Positions 29,054-37,945 of a stretch of 64,000 bases of DNA are shown one piece after another. The stretch is from Leptospira harrisiae (GTDB lineage: Bacteria; Spirochaetota; Leptospiria; Leptospirales; Leptospiraceae), in the NCBI RefSeq assembly GCF_002811945.1, contig NZ_NPDX01000001.1, forward strand, positions 2,024,661 through 2,088,660, in the 5' to 3' direction. Each line of letters begins with the position of its first letter. The stretch's first letter is position 1. The notes under the pieces were generated by a model. It was not told the origin of the DNA. It made no database searches and worked only from the letters and a program-made list of their open reading frames with translations. The translations under genes were made by a program, and so were the position numbers.

Positions 29054-31152
29054 AAATACGTTCTCTTTTTTGATTCGAGAGATTTTTCATACTGAGCCCT
29101 TGCCGCCCTTTTGTTTTCATAGGCTTCGGTAAGGCTTGGGTTGAGATCAATGGCTGTTTGGAAACTAGAAAGTGCCCGTTTAAATTCCCCATTTTTAAAA
29201 TAACATACTCCCAAATAATTGTGAGCCTTAGAGGAAATGGTAGGAGTGACATCCGAACGAGTGATGACTGTTAGTTCCTCAATTGCTTTTTCCCTGTCCA
29301 CGAGTGAACCCGAATCAATGAGAATTTTGGAAAGGACAAGTTTTGATTCCATATCTTCGGGATCAATATGAGTCGCACGAAATGCTTCCTCTTTGGCTTT
29401 TTTTGATAACCCAGAGTTTCCGCTATTTGCATAACTTAAAGCCAGTTTTCTATGGGCAAGTTTGATTTCTTTTGGATCTTTAGAATTTTCCAAAACATAA
29501 ACGAGCATCTTTTCTGCGGCTGGATAGTTTTTGGTTTGGATGTAAACATCTGCCAGTTTCAATCTTGCTTCATAAAGTTCCGGTTTCCAAGCAATGGCTT
29601 CTTCGTATTCGGCAATGGCTTCTGAATAAAAACGGTTTTCTAAATAATAATCAGCGATTGCAAGTCGTGACTGTGTATGGTTCGGATCAAGGGCTTGCGA
29701 TTTACGAAGGGACTCAATGGCCATCGTAGGTTTTCCCGCATGCAAATAAGTTAGACCCAAATTGTAATAGGCTGATTGGTTTTTCGGATTTAGGGACAGA
29801 GCCCCTTCGAAAGCAGTAATACTTTCCGAATACCTTTCCATCTCGTCCAAAATGATACCGAGATTTACATAAGCAGTTTCCGAATAGCTATCTCCCGGAG
29901 TGAGGCGAATGATCCGGCGAAACAAACTTTCGGCTTCTACCAGTTCCCCTTTTTTATAATAGAGTTCTGACAAAGCAAAAAGAGAATCCACGTCACTTGG
30001 TTTGAGTAACAAAGCTTTTTTTAAGGCAGTGATGGCCATATTGGTTTGTCCCATAGATAGAAAGGCATCTGCAATATAACGATACACTTCTGGTTCATTG
30101 GCATTGGAATCAAGGGCTTTTTGAAAGTATTTAGCTGCTTCTTCAGGGACTTTCTTTTTTAAATACACCAAACCTAAGTTATAGTAGGATTTGGCATCGT
30201 TTGTTTTCAAACGAATCACTTCTCGAAAATAAAACTCTGCCCTGTCATAATCCTCTCTTTGGTAAAAGATAGTTCCAAGATGACCGTAAGAGAGAACTGC
30301 TGTTTGGGAATTGGGTGCTGTTTGTATTACTTTTTGGAATTCGGAAATGGCCTCTGCCATATTTCCTTGTTTCAAATAACTAATGGCTAAGTTGTAAGTG
30401 AGGGTGACATCAGTTGGTGCCAAAGACTGCCCTTCTTTGTAAGCTTCGATGGCACTAGCCGGATCTCCAATCTCTTGGAATAAATTGCCTTGGAGGAGTG
30501 CCACACGGTAATCATTCGGCGCAATTTCTTTGGCTCTTTCTGCGGCCCGTCTTGCTTCTTCAAATTTTCCCGCATGTTTGAATGCGAGGGATAAATTATA
30601 AAATGCAAAATAGTTTTTGGAATCATATTGGATGGCTTTTTCCAATCGTTCAATGGCATTGATATAACGACCTGCTTCATCATACATCACCCCAAGGACG
30701 GTGAGGGCAATGGATTTGTCTTCGTCACTGCCTGGTGAATTTAAAAACTCCTCACAAACATTTCCCACACGGTTCATATAACGGTTGTGATAGGCATTGA
30801 GACAGGCCGCCAGTTTCGGATTTACGGAATCATCAGGAAGGTAAGGTTTATCCACAAGAAGGTTCAGTGCCTTTTTATCTGTGGGGAGATTTTTTAAGGC
30901 TTTTGCGATCTCTTCGGGGTTTTGTTTTTTTTGTAGATACCACCAGTAACCAGCGGTTAAAAATCCAAGAACAAGGGCGACAAGAAAGGACCAAAATAGA
31001 AAAGATAAAACGGGACGACGGGCAGTAGTTTCCGATTCGTAAGTGGTTTCTTTTTCACGACCCAGGTTCCGTAAGTATGGATCTTCCTGGTAATAACTTG
31101 GCTGTGAGGATTGTTCCTCAATACGAAACCGGTTTTTTTGGATGGGATCCAT
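29050..31152 (-). CDS. membrane-anchored TPR protein
   Basis: 700 residues. One helix (about residues 48-68, VLSFLFWSFLVALVLGFLTAG) anchors a long array of at least a dozen TPR units, e.g. AFYNLSLAFKHAGKFEEARRAAERAKEIAPND. The cytosolic N-terminus is charged; the TPR part likely faces the periplasm. A scaffold for envelope complexes (inference). The NusB gene lies 9 bp upstream. Confidence 0.88.
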   Translation of the reverse strand: MDPIQKNRFRIEEQSSQPSYYQEDPYLRNLGREKETTYESETTARRPVLSFLFWSFLVALVLGFLTAGYWWYLQKKQNPEEIAKALKNLPTDKKALNLLVDKPYLPDDSVNPKLAACLNAYHNRYMNRVGNVCEEFLNSPGSDEDKSIALTVLGVMYDEAGRYINAIERLEKAIQYDSKNYFAFYNLSLAFKHAGKFEEARRAAERAKEIAPNDYRVALLQGNLFQEIGDPASAIEAYKEGQSLAPTDVTLTYNLAISYLKQGNMAEAISEFQKVIQTAPNSQTAVLSYGHLGTIFYQREDYDRAEFYFREVIRLKTNDAKSYYNLGLVYLKKKVPEEAAKYFQKALDSNANEPEVYRYIADAFLSMGQTNMAITALKKALLLKPSDVDSLFALSELYYKKGELVEAESLFRRIIRLTPGDSYSETAYVNLGIILDEMERYSESITAFEGALSLNPKNQSAYYNLGLTYLHAGKPTMAIESLRKSQALDPNHTQSRLAIADYYLENRFYSEAIAEYEEAIAWKPELYEARLKLADVYIQTKNYPAAEKMLVYVLENSKDPKEIKLAHRKLALSYANSGNSGLSKKAKEEAFRATHIDPEDMESKLVLSKILIDSGSLVDREKAIEELTVITRSDVTPTISSKAHNYLGVCYFKNGEFKRALSSFQTAIDLNPSLTEAYENKRAARAQYEKSLESKKRTYF

Positions 31153-31160
31153 TCTATCTC

Positions 31161-31583
31161 TTACTGGGGTTTGTTCGCTACGATCTCCTTCTTATAGAAG
31201 GCATCAAGTAATCCGTTGATAAACTGTGCCGATTCGTCTGTTTCAAATTCTTTAGTGAGTTCGACCGCTTCATTGATGACAACGGGGGCCGCAAGGAAAG
31301 GTTCCTTTTGCAAACTAAGAATCGATAGACGTAAAATACAACGGTTGACCACGGAAATACGCGAAAGTTCCCAATTCTCCGAATACTTCTTGATTAGAGT
31401 ATCGATCGCTTTTCGATTTTCGACCACTCCTTTCACAAGAAAGACAGCATAATCCTTTTCTTCACGAGTGATTTTTTTGTCATACCAATCGAATTTCATG
31501 GCCCGATCCGGATCGGTTCCCACTAAGTCAATTTGGTAGAGGCACATTAAGGCGAGACTTCGCCCGCGGTGTCTAGAACTCAT
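31161..31583 (-). CDS. nusB: transcription antitermination factor NusB
   Basis: 140 residues, full-length. N-terminal [19 protein letters not shown], and [12 protein letters not shown] and [16 protein letters not shown] near the C-terminus match NusB. Binds boxA RNA with S10 for rRNA antitermination. Overlaps ribH by 4 bp, a common ribH-nusB order. Confidence 0.94.
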   Translation of the reverse strand: MSSRHRGRSLALMCLYQIDLVGTDPDRAMKFDWYDKKITREEKDYAVFLVKGVVENRKAIDTLIKKYSENWELSRISVVNRCILRLSILSLQKEPFLAAPVVINEAVELTKEFETDESAQFINGLLDAFYKKEIVANKPQ

Positions 31584-32047
31584 CCGATCTCTTTGAAAAG
31601 ATTTGCCATTTCGATGGCTGTGGTGGCTGCTTCGTATCCTTTGTTGCCTGCTTTGGTTCCTGCCCTTTCAATGGCTTGTTCGATGGATTCTGTGGTGATG
31701 ACCCCAAAAATCACAGGAACAGATCCATCCGCCACTGAACCAACCTTAGCGGCTTCCCCGGAAACCAAATCATAATGAGAAGTAGCCCCACGGATGACTG
31801 CCCCAAGGCAAACAATGGCTGAGAATTGGTACTTTTTAGATAATAAAACACGTTTTACGGTTTGTGGGAGTTCGAAGGCACCGGGAACATAGATGACAGT
31901 GACATCACTATCACTAATCCCATGTTGTCTATAAGCATCTTTTGCCCCTTTGAGTAGAGACTCCGTGATGAATTCGTTGAACTTAGAAACGATGACACAA
32001 TGTTTTTGTCCGTTTCCGATGCGTGTGCCTTCCAGTGTAGCTGTCAT
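31580..32047 (-). CDS. ribH: 6,7-dimethyl-8-ribityllumazine synthase
   Basis: 155 residues. Substrate motifs [31 protein letters not shown], and [19 protein letters not shown] with the catalytic histidine are all present. Makes the lumazine precursor of riboflavin. No FMN riboswitch-like leader was seen upstream, and no other rib genes are nearby. Confidence 0.96.
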   Translation of the reverse strand: MTATLEGTRIGNGQKHCVIVSKFNEFITESLLKGAKDAYRQHGISDSDVTVIYVPGAFELPQTVKRVLLSKKYQFSAIVCLGAVIRGATSHYDLVSGEAAKVGSVADGSVPVIFGVITTESIEQAIERAGTKAGNKGYEAATTAIEMANLFKEIG

Positions 32048-32070
32048 GTATCCAAAATCCTAGGGGGTAG

Positions 32071-32223
32071 TTATTTCGCAAGACGAATGACGAGGGTAAT
32101 CTTTCCGTCTGGATTTTCTACCACTTCGAACCCATCTCGTTCGAGTGCTTTTTTGGCTCGGTAGATGGCCAGATTCACAACATTGGTTTTTTCATCCTGC
32201 AGTTTTTCTGATTCCCGGTTCAT
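32071..32223 (-). CDS. small hypothetical protein (50 aa)
   Basis: Begins MNRESEKLQDEKTNVVNLAIY; an in-frame ATG at 32262 is less likely. The product looks like a small alpha/beta domain (RAKKALERDGFEVVENPDGKITLVIRLAK). It sits 23 bp upstream of ribH on the same strand. Function unknown. Confidence 0.6.
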   Translation of the reverse strand: MNRESEKLQDEKTNVVNLAIYRAKKALERDGFEVVENPDGKITLVIRLAK

Positions 32224-32328
32224 AGATCCCCTCTTAAACTTAAAGGTCGGATGCCTAACCATCCAATCTTAAATGCCAATGGCTTTACAAGGTAGAATTG
32301 TTTTCCTCTTATGTCATATAGGAAGAAA

Positions 32329-32766
32329 ATGAAGAAAAAGAAATCCGTAAAGAAGGTCAAAAAAAGGAAACCGGTAGTGTATACCGAGGGTGACTTTATT
32401 GTAAAACCTTCCTCTGTTCCCAATATTGGAATGGGACTATTCACCAAACAAACATTATACAAGGGAGATACCGTTGGTTATTACATGGGTAAAATCATTA
32501 CCGATGAACAAGCGGAATCGAACAAATACGTAGACTCAAAATACCTACTTTGGATCTGTAAAGACTGGTGGATTTATGGGGAAGGACGCGAGTCGAATTA
32601 CACTCGTTACATCAACCACTCTTCAAAACCCAATGCAGAACTTGTCACATCTGTCCGATGGAAAACGGCTAGGTTTAAGGTTTTAAAAACAATCCCAGAA
32701 GGATCAGAAATATTTTTTGATTATGGAAAAGACTACTGGGATAATGTGGACTTCAAACCGAAGTAA
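32329..32766 (+). CDS. SET-domain protein, possible lysine methyltransferase
   Basis: About 145 residues. I chose ATG 32329, with AGGA well placed upstream, over ATG 32311. A lysine-rich N-terminus ([13 protein letters not shown]) precedes a compact SET domain: [32 protein letters not shown] for SAM binding and the pseudoknot, and [14 protein letters not shown] with the catalytic tyrosine. SET proteins methylate protein lysines; the bacterial substrate is unknown. Confidence 0.87.
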   Translation: MKKKKSVKKVKKRKPVVYTEGDFIVKPSSVPNIGMGLFTKQTLYKGDTVGYYMGKIITDEQAESNKYVDSKYLLWICKDWWIYGEGRESNYTRYINHSSKPNAELVTSVRWKTARFKVLKTIPEGSEIFFDYGKDYWDNVDFKPK

Positions 32767-32781
32767 GCAGAATCGAATCAT

Positions 32782-32805
32782 TAAGGCCAGAATCAACTGG
32801 CCTTA
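32782..32805. other. inverted repeat after the SET gene
   Basis: Perfect 9-bp stem TAAGGCCAG / CTGGCCTTA with loop AATCAA between convergent genes. No T run follows on the + strand, so termination activity is uncertain. Confidence 0.5.
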
Positions 32806-32824
32806 CACAAAACTGAATCCTAAG

Positions 32825-32847
32825 AAAAAGGTCTCTTAAAGGAGACC
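32825..32847 (-). terminator. Rho-independent terminator with the stop codon in its loop
   Basis: On the - strand GGTCTC / GAGACC is followed by five T. The TAA stop of the small gene 32836-33042 lies within the loop. Confidence 0.75.
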
Positions 32848-33042
32848 GTTATTTCCAAAAGATGTTTTAGTGGAGGTTTTGAGAGCATCAGAAGCTTCCA
32901 AAGCTTCCGTGTACCGAATGACTGAATCATCCATACGAAACACTCCTTCCGTCGTTTCCCTATGCACAAACCGACAAACCAGTAAATTTGCAGCAAAAAA
33001 GAGAACCGCGAGAACCAAGGGAAAACGATACGAATTCGACAT
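32836..33042 (-). CDS. small exported or membrane protein (68 aa)
   Basis: An N-terminal hydrophobic segment (FPLVLAVLFFAANLLVC) followed by a polar tail. The dedicated terminator overlapping its stop supports it as a real gene. Could be a small lipoprotein (LLVC) or a membrane peptide. Function unknown. Confidence 0.62.
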   Translation of the reverse strand: MSNSYRFPLVLAVLFFAANLLVCRFVHRETTEGVFRMDDSVIRYTEALEASDALKTSTKTSFGNNGLL

Positions 33043-33109
33043 AAAACCCTCCGATTTAAGTTAAGCCTCTTACCCGGCCTTCTCCCGGCAAGAAATTTTT
33101 AGAGAGATT

Positions 33110-34699
33110 CTAATAGAAATCCTCTATACGGATATCTGGGAACGCATTGTTCTCTGTTTCGGCCGCCAAAAGGACCGCCTCATCGAGAGTCCCCGTAAGC
33201 ATTTCCTCCAAACTAAGGAAGAGATTGGTGTGCACATTGGTACGCCGAACGGCATAATCCACCATGGTTCCTGTTTTCATAATAAAGGCCCAGTCGCTAC
33301 TTTGTAATAATAAAAGTTCCCTTCCCATTTGTTTCAAAATTCGTTTTTGTAATTCGGTTCCAGTGGATCCAAATTCATGGGCCCTCTTATGCATCCGAAT
33401 GCTAAGACCGTGGATGAGAGGATAAATCCAATCGTTGGTGGGATTGAGCCAAACTTCCCCATAGCCATTTTCTCCCCAACTGGACATTTTCATTTCCACT
33501 GACTGAACCCGAGGGAGGGCCCTTGCTGCTTCTAAAGGATGGGAAAGTTTGATCGTATTTTGGTTGAAGTGGATTTTTTTAAATAGAAATTCGATAAACT
33601 GTGGGCCTTCATACCACCAGTGACCATATAACTCTGCATCATACGGGGAAACTATCACCGCCTGTTGTTTGTTTGTTTCGAATAAATACTCTGCTTGGCG
33701 GATGCGATTTCGTAAAAAATCTTCTGCATGATTACCGGCCGCTTCCATCGCCCAGTCTGGATGGTAATATCCTTTGTCCTGAGTTTTCCCAGTGATCCGA
33801 AAGTATTTGATACTGGTATTGATCCTCACTCCATTGGAATTTAAATATGGAGAAATTTCTTCCCAAGGAAGGTCGTGGCCAATGTCCCTATAGTATTCTC
33901 TATACCGAAAGTCTCCGGGATACCCGTCGATTGAACTCCAAACCTGTTTGCTACTTTCTGGATCTCGTCCAAAAGCAAACACTCCATACCCTACTTCAAC
34001 GGGAGCATAGACACCAAATTTTGGTCTGGGGCTTGCATGAGTGATTCCATGAGTGTCGACAAAGAAATACCGAAATCCTTCTCGGTCCAGTTCTTCTTCT
34101 AGTTTTTGAGTGTATCCACATTCCGAAAGCCAAATCCCTTTTGGGTCTCTTCCCCAGATACGCCGGAAGGTCCGCCTCCCGTTTTTTAACTGGGAACGAA
34201 AGATCGAACTTTCCGAATCATAAAAAGGGAGGAAGGCGTGAGTGGCAGGACTTGTCATCACTTCTAATTCCCCCGATTCTACAAAGGGCAGAAAACTCTT
34301 TGTTAAATCACCGTTAGTTTCTTCAAAGATGGATTCTGTATCTAAAAAATGTTCTAAGTATCTTGTCGCAAGGTAATGTAGATGTGGGTCTTTTGTATTT
34401 CTTTTGGTTTCCTGTCCTGCCAGTTGGATCAGGTTTTTTATGTATTTCCGAAACCCATTTTGTAAATAAGGATCTGTCAACATCAAAGATAATGTCGGAG
34501 TGAAAGACATGGTGATCCGAAAGGGGACCGATTCTTTTTTTAAATTTCGGAACACTCGGATGAGTGGGATATAGGTTTCGAGTATGGCTTCGTTTAACCA
34601 GTTTTCTTCGATAAAGGGAGTGTCGTATCCTGGGTGTCTAACAAATGGTAGGTGGGCATGCAAAACAAAAACCAAATGCCCTTTTAAAAAATGATTCAT
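33110..34699 (-). CDS. GH57 family 1,4-alpha-glucan branching enzyme-like protein
   Basis: 529 residues. GH57 motif 1 FVLHAHLPFVRHPGYD (H14/H16), nucleophile region GIWLSECGYT, the acid region IVSPYDAELYGHWWYEGP, and a C-terminal DUF1957-like helical part (GLSIRMHKRAHEFG). The family branches alpha-glucans such as glycogen. It overlaps the DUF4912 gene by one base, a common pairing in other bacteria. Confidence 0.9.
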   Translation of the reverse strand: MNHFLKGHLVFVLHAHLPFVRHPGYDTPFIEENWLNEAILETYIPLIRVFRNLKKESVPFRITMSFTPTLSLMLTDPYLQNGFRKYIKNLIQLAGQETKRNTKDPHLHYLATRYLEHFLDTESIFEETNGDLTKSFLPFVESGELEVMTSPATHAFLPFYDSESSIFRSQLKNGRRTFRRIWGRDPKGIWLSECGYTQKLEEELDREGFRYFFVDTHGITHASPRPKFGVYAPVEVGYGVFAFGRDPESSKQVWSSIDGYPGDFRYREYYRDIGHDLPWEEISPYLNSNGVRINTSIKYFRITGKTQDKGYYHPDWAMEAAGNHAEDFLRNRIRQAEYLFETNKQQAVIVSPYDAELYGHWWYEGPQFIEFLFKKIHFNQNTIKLSHPLEAARALPRVQSVEMKMSSWGENGYGEVWLNPTNDWIYPLIHGLSIRMHKRAHEFGSTGTELQKRILKQMGRELLLLQSSDWAFIMKTGTMVDYAVRRTNVHTNLFLSLEEMLTGTLDEAVLLAAETENNAFPDIRIEDFY

Positions 34700-35442
34700 T
34701 ACAAAAGTCCTTTGCCTGATCCTGATCCATTTCCAAAACTTGATGAGGGTCGGTTTGGATCTCGATTGGGATCGCCTTGGTCACTATTTCTCGGATTCAC
34801 ATAAAACTCAGATGCTTCTCCATCTTTTACGTAGTATTCATCACTTCCCGCAGATTTGGCCACAATTCCCATTTCGATCCAATGGGGGTGGATCCATTCT
34901 TTATCCAATCGAAAGGACTCACTCCCCAAAGGGAGGTCTTTTCCTGAAGAATGAAGAGAAGAAATTTCTTTTTGGTTAAACGAAACAATGATAGAAGTTT
35001 GGATGTCTCTCACGGGAAACATAAATTTTAAGTAGTACGATTCGGTAAAAGGTTGAAGATCAAACATTTCTGTTCGTTCACTTCCAAAGATATTTTTATA
35101 TTCTACCTTCAAACGAAATTGTAATCCATCAGTAGAAGGAGAGTCCAAATCAGCTAAAAGATTCTTTATAGTTTTTTCAGAAAACTTCCAAAATACAAAG
35201 GCTTCTTTGGGAGTTCGCACAAGAACTCGAATCAGATCTTCCTGCGAAAATTCGGGATGTTTGGTAAATCTGGAATCGTTGTAAATGGACTGGGTATGGG
35301 ATTGGACAGGAGGATTCGTTACTTTTTTTGCTGCTTTCTTAGGTGCAACTGTTACAGTTTTTTTGGCAATGGTGGCACTTAACTTTTTCTTTTTAGGCGC
35401 ACTTTTTTTTACCTTTCCATCTTTTTTTTCTTCATTTGCCAT
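34699..35442 (-). CDS. DUF4912 domain protein
   Basis: 247 residues. A basic K/A-rich N-terminus (about 1-45) precedes the DUF4912 domain (LIRVLVRTPKEAFVFWKFSEKTI..., residues ~65-190). The C-terminus is disordered (Asp/Asn/Ser-rich, ending in GSGSGKGLL). Usually found beside GH57 glucan-branching genes, so a role in glycogen handling is inferred. Confidence 0.85.
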   Translation of the reverse strand: MANEEKKDGKVKKSAPKKKKLSATIAKKTVTVAPKKAAKKVTNPPVQSHTQSIYNDSRFTKHPEFSQEDLIRVLVRTPKEAFVFWKFSEKTIKNLLADLDSPSTDGLQFRLKVEYKNIFGSERTEMFDLQPFTESYYLKFMFPVRDIQTSIIVSFNQKEISSLHSSGKDLPLGSESFRLDKEWIHPHWIEMGIVAKSAGSDEYYVKDGEASEFYVNPRNSDQGDPNRDPNRPSSSFGNGSGSGKGLL

Positions 35443-35489
35443 CCTCCAAGCTTAAAGACGAGAAACACTCGCCTTCAATTCTTTTTTAT

Positions 35490-35519
35490 TTGACGTTTGC
35501 TTTTTTTCTAAAATACAAT
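35490..35519 (+). promoter_or_regulatory. sigma-70 type promoter for the hibernation factor gene
   Basis: TTGACG (35490) then 18 bases then TACAAT (35514). The start codon is 27 bases after the -10 box. Confidence 0.6.
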
Positions 35520-35545
35520 CATTCCATACCAAATTGGGACAAACT

Positions 35546-35833
35546 ATGAAAATCAATTATACCTGGAAACATCTAGATCGATCTGAAGCCGCTGAAAAAT
35601 ATGCGGACGAAAAATTAGAACGAGTATCAAAATACGTTCAAAAAATCGTATCCTGTGAAGTATCATTTGAAGCCATTCATGGAGAAATCCACTCTAACCT
35701 GAAGTTACATGCTGATGGCAATAATTTCAACGCACACAACCAAGACAAAGATGTATATGTTTGTATCGATGGATTGGAAGACAAAATTCTATCTCAAACT
35801 AGCAAACACCACGATAAAAAAAGCCAACACTAA
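35546..35833 (+). CDS. ribosome hibernation/HPF-RaiA family protein
   Basis: About 95 residues, short HPF type without the C-terminal dimer domain. Begins MKINYTWKHLDRSEAAEKYADEKLERVSKYV with the beta-alpha-beta-beta-beta-alpha pattern. It binds the small ribosomal subunit in stationary phase. The ATG at 35546 is preferred; an in-frame TTG at 35534 exists. The next gene is 8 bp downstream. Confidence 0.88.
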   Translation: MKINYTWKHLDRSEAAEKYADEKLERVSKYVQKIVSCEVSFEAIHGEIHSNLKLHADGNNFNAHNQDKDVYVCIDGLEDKILSQTSKHHDKKSQH

Positions 35834-35841
35834 TCTCTAAT

Positions 35842-36714
35842 ATGATTCAGAAGTCGGAAGAAGCACTTACCTATCTTTCTAACGGTGAGTTTGAAACTGC
35901 AAAATCTCTTTATTCCGTACTTCTGGACAGAGACCCACTTGACCTTTCCTCCATCAGCGGATTTTATATTGCCAGTTTTTGGGACCATAGACTTGATCTA
36001 ATTCTAAAAACAAGAGAAGGAAAAGATCGAGGGAAACTCCTCCTTTCTCTCTTTGCCGACTTTGAATCAGAAATCCGAAAACGAGGGTATCATACCACTG
36101 AAAGTTTTTTTGTCACGCAAGACTGCATCCTTAAAGAAGCTAGAGACCACCTAAAACTGGCTTACCAATGGGAAGGAGCTAACGCTCTCGACAAAGACTT
36201 GTTACGTGAACTGGCGGCATGCCTCATCAAAATCCAAGACTATGGAATGGCTCTTGAAGTCCTCCTCTATGGTGGGAACAAACAATCCCCAGTCCTCCAA
36301 TACTATTTGGCAGAAACACAGGTGATGACGGGAAATGAAAGAGAAGGAATTGAAACCTACCGTAATGCCTTTTTAAATGACCCACAACTTTTTCCCCACA
36401 CTATGGTACGCTGGCCACCGCTACTCACCCTCATCCAAAAAGCGGGTGAAATTACCACGAAAGAAGAAGAAATGAAGGAACTCGTTCCTGTCCTTGCATG
36501 GAGAGAAGGAGTCTTTCACCCTCTCGTAAAAAAAGAAGAAGCGACAATTCAGATCTGGTTTTCGGAACTAAAGAGACTGGCTGATAGCAAAGAAAGAAGT
36601 GGTGGTTCGTTTCGGTTGGAAGCAAGGATGGAGCAGTTGGCATTGGCCATCCTCCATTCGGCTGACGACATCCGTTCCCGCGACGCCGTCCAATTTGCCA
36701 AAGGATTTGTTTAG
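35842..36714 (+). CDS. TPR-like cytosolic protein
   Basis: 290 residues, with helical repeat pairs (EEALTYLSNGEFETAKSLYSVLLDRDP). Soluble, no signal peptide. Co-transcribed with the hibernation factor (8-bp gap). Function unknown. Confidence 0.7.
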   Translation: MIQKSEEALTYLSNGEFETAKSLYSVLLDRDPLDLSSISGFYIASFWDHRLDLILKTREGKDRGKLLLSLFADFESEIRKRGYHTTESFFVTQDCILKEARDHLKLAYQWEGANALDKDLLRELAACLIKIQDYGMALEVLLYGGNKQSPVLQYYLAETQVMTGNEREGIETYRNAFLNDPQLFPHTMVRWPPLLTLIQKAGEITTKEEEMKELVPVLAWREGVFHPLVKKEEATIQIWFSELKRLADSKERSGGSFRLEARMEQLALAILHSADDIRSRDAVQFAKGFV

Positions 36715-36718
36715 AAGT

Positions 36719-37291
36719 TTATTTTTCTACAGATTCGATAAGAAGTCTTAATTCATCTGCTGAAGATTCTCTTCCGGTTTTTTCATAATACAATTCTAGT
36801 TCACGAAGTCCATAAACAGCACCAGGAGCCGATCGCAAACGATCGAGTAACACGCGTTTTTGATAGGATTCATTTAGGTCGAGGCTTGTAGGTTCGTATT
36901 GGTAGTTGTTTTGTTCGATGACAACACCAGCGCTGTCATTGTTTCCAGCAAGAGTTGGTTCTTGGGAATTGCGAGTAGCAAGCACAAACACTAAACTCAG
37001 GGCCATCACTGCAGAAAAAGAATACTGAACCGTTCTGTTTTCCACTAGGTCTCTGAATGTGAAGGAAATCTTTTGGTTGGGTTTGTCAATGGTGACGGAT
37101 TCAAGAAGATTGAAAAGGCGGGTGTCGAAGTCTTCCGACATTCGAGGAAGGATGGTGTCTTCTTTTTCCTTCACATGCTGGAAAAGAGAACAAATCTTAT
37201 TTTCCAAAACCACATTGTCTGTCTCATCTGTAAAGAGACCCGGATATTGTGAACGAAACCAATCTTTTAAACTCATAAACTTATTTTTCAA
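36719..37291 (-). CDS. probable membrane anti-sigma factor
   Basis: 190 residues. A TTG start at 37291 overlaps the sigma gene end by 11 bp with an upstream AAGGAG; ATG 37276 is the alternative. Cytosolic N-terminal ~95 residues, one helix at about 95-112 (YSFSAVMALSLVFVLATRN), and a periplasmic tail. The order sigma then membrane protein is typical of ECF sigma/anti-sigma pairs. No zinc HXXXCXXC motif, so a non-ZAS anti-sigma (inference). Confidence 0.72.
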   Translation of the reverse strand: MKNKFMSLKDWFRSQYPGLFTDETDNVVLENKICSLFQHVKEKEDTILPRMSEDFDTRLFNLLESVTIDKPNQKISFTFRDLVENRTVQYSFSAVMALSLVFVLATRNSQEPTLAGNNDSAGVVIEQNNYQYEPTSLDLNESYQKRVLLDRLRSAPGAVYGLRELELYYEKTGRESSADELRLLIESVEK

Positions 37292-37859
37292 AGAACCCTT
37301 CTCCCTTTTCGTCTTTCTGGATGAGGTGCTTCAAAAACTCCTTGGCCTTGAAGAGACGACTCTTAACAGTACCTACATTACATTCCATGATCTCGGCAAT
37401 TTCGTTATACGAAAGATTTTCGAAATAACGAAGTTCCAAAACCTGTTTGTAGGAATCTTCCAAGAGTGCGATCTTATCCATTAGATAACGAGACTCCTCA
37501 GAAAGTTCCAATTTTTTTTCATATCCGACACGAGAATCCACAAATTGGTTATCTCCCGAGTCATCCATGGGTTTTTCCCTGCCTCGTTTCTTCTTGGCAA
37601 GTAAATCCTTGGACTTATTCACTACGATTCGGTAGAGCCAGGTATAAACTCCGGCCTCAGCCCGAAAGTTTTGGATGGATTTATAACCGGAAATGAGGGC
37701 ATCTTGGACAATATCCTCCGCATCGTCTCCATCTTTTACCATGGAAACCGCTTTGCGGAACAATCGTTCCCGAAATGGGGACACTAAGGTCATGTAGGCA
37801 GTCGGATCCCCTGCTTTGATCTTTTGGAGTAGGATTTTTTCCTTCTCCCGCAGGGTCAT
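37281..37859 (-). CDS. ECF RNA polymerase sigma factor (RpoE-like)
   Basis: About 192 residues from MTLREKEKIL (37859), with AGAAGG upstream; a longer ATG start at 37886 is possible. Region 2: AVSMVKDGDDAEDIVQDALI..TWLYRIVVNKSKD. Region 4: VLELRYFENLSYNEIAEIMECNVGTVKSRLFKAKEFL. Group IV sigma factor controlling an envelope or stress regulon with the downstream anti-sigma. Confidence 0.92.
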   Translation of the reverse strand: MTLREKEKILLQKIKAGDPTAYMTLVSPFRERLFRKAVSMVKDGDDAEDIVQDALISGYKSIQNFRAEAGVYTWLYRIVVNKSKDLLAKKKRGREKPMDDSGDNQFVDSRVGYEKKLELSEESRYLMDKIALLEDSYKQVLELRYFENLSYNEIAEIMECNVGTVKSRLFKAKEFLKHLIQKDEKGEGFFEK

Positions 37860-37945
37860 ATTTTTGCCTTCTAGGGGGCGTGGCATGAGGCCTAGAATTT
37901 CGAATCCGAGAATTCTATCAATGTTTTTCGGTTCTTTCTTCTGAC

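Noticed and set aside
31580..32310. FMN riboswitch upstream of ribH
   Set aside because: The upstream DNA is occupied by a small ORF and shows no RFN-like conserved stems.
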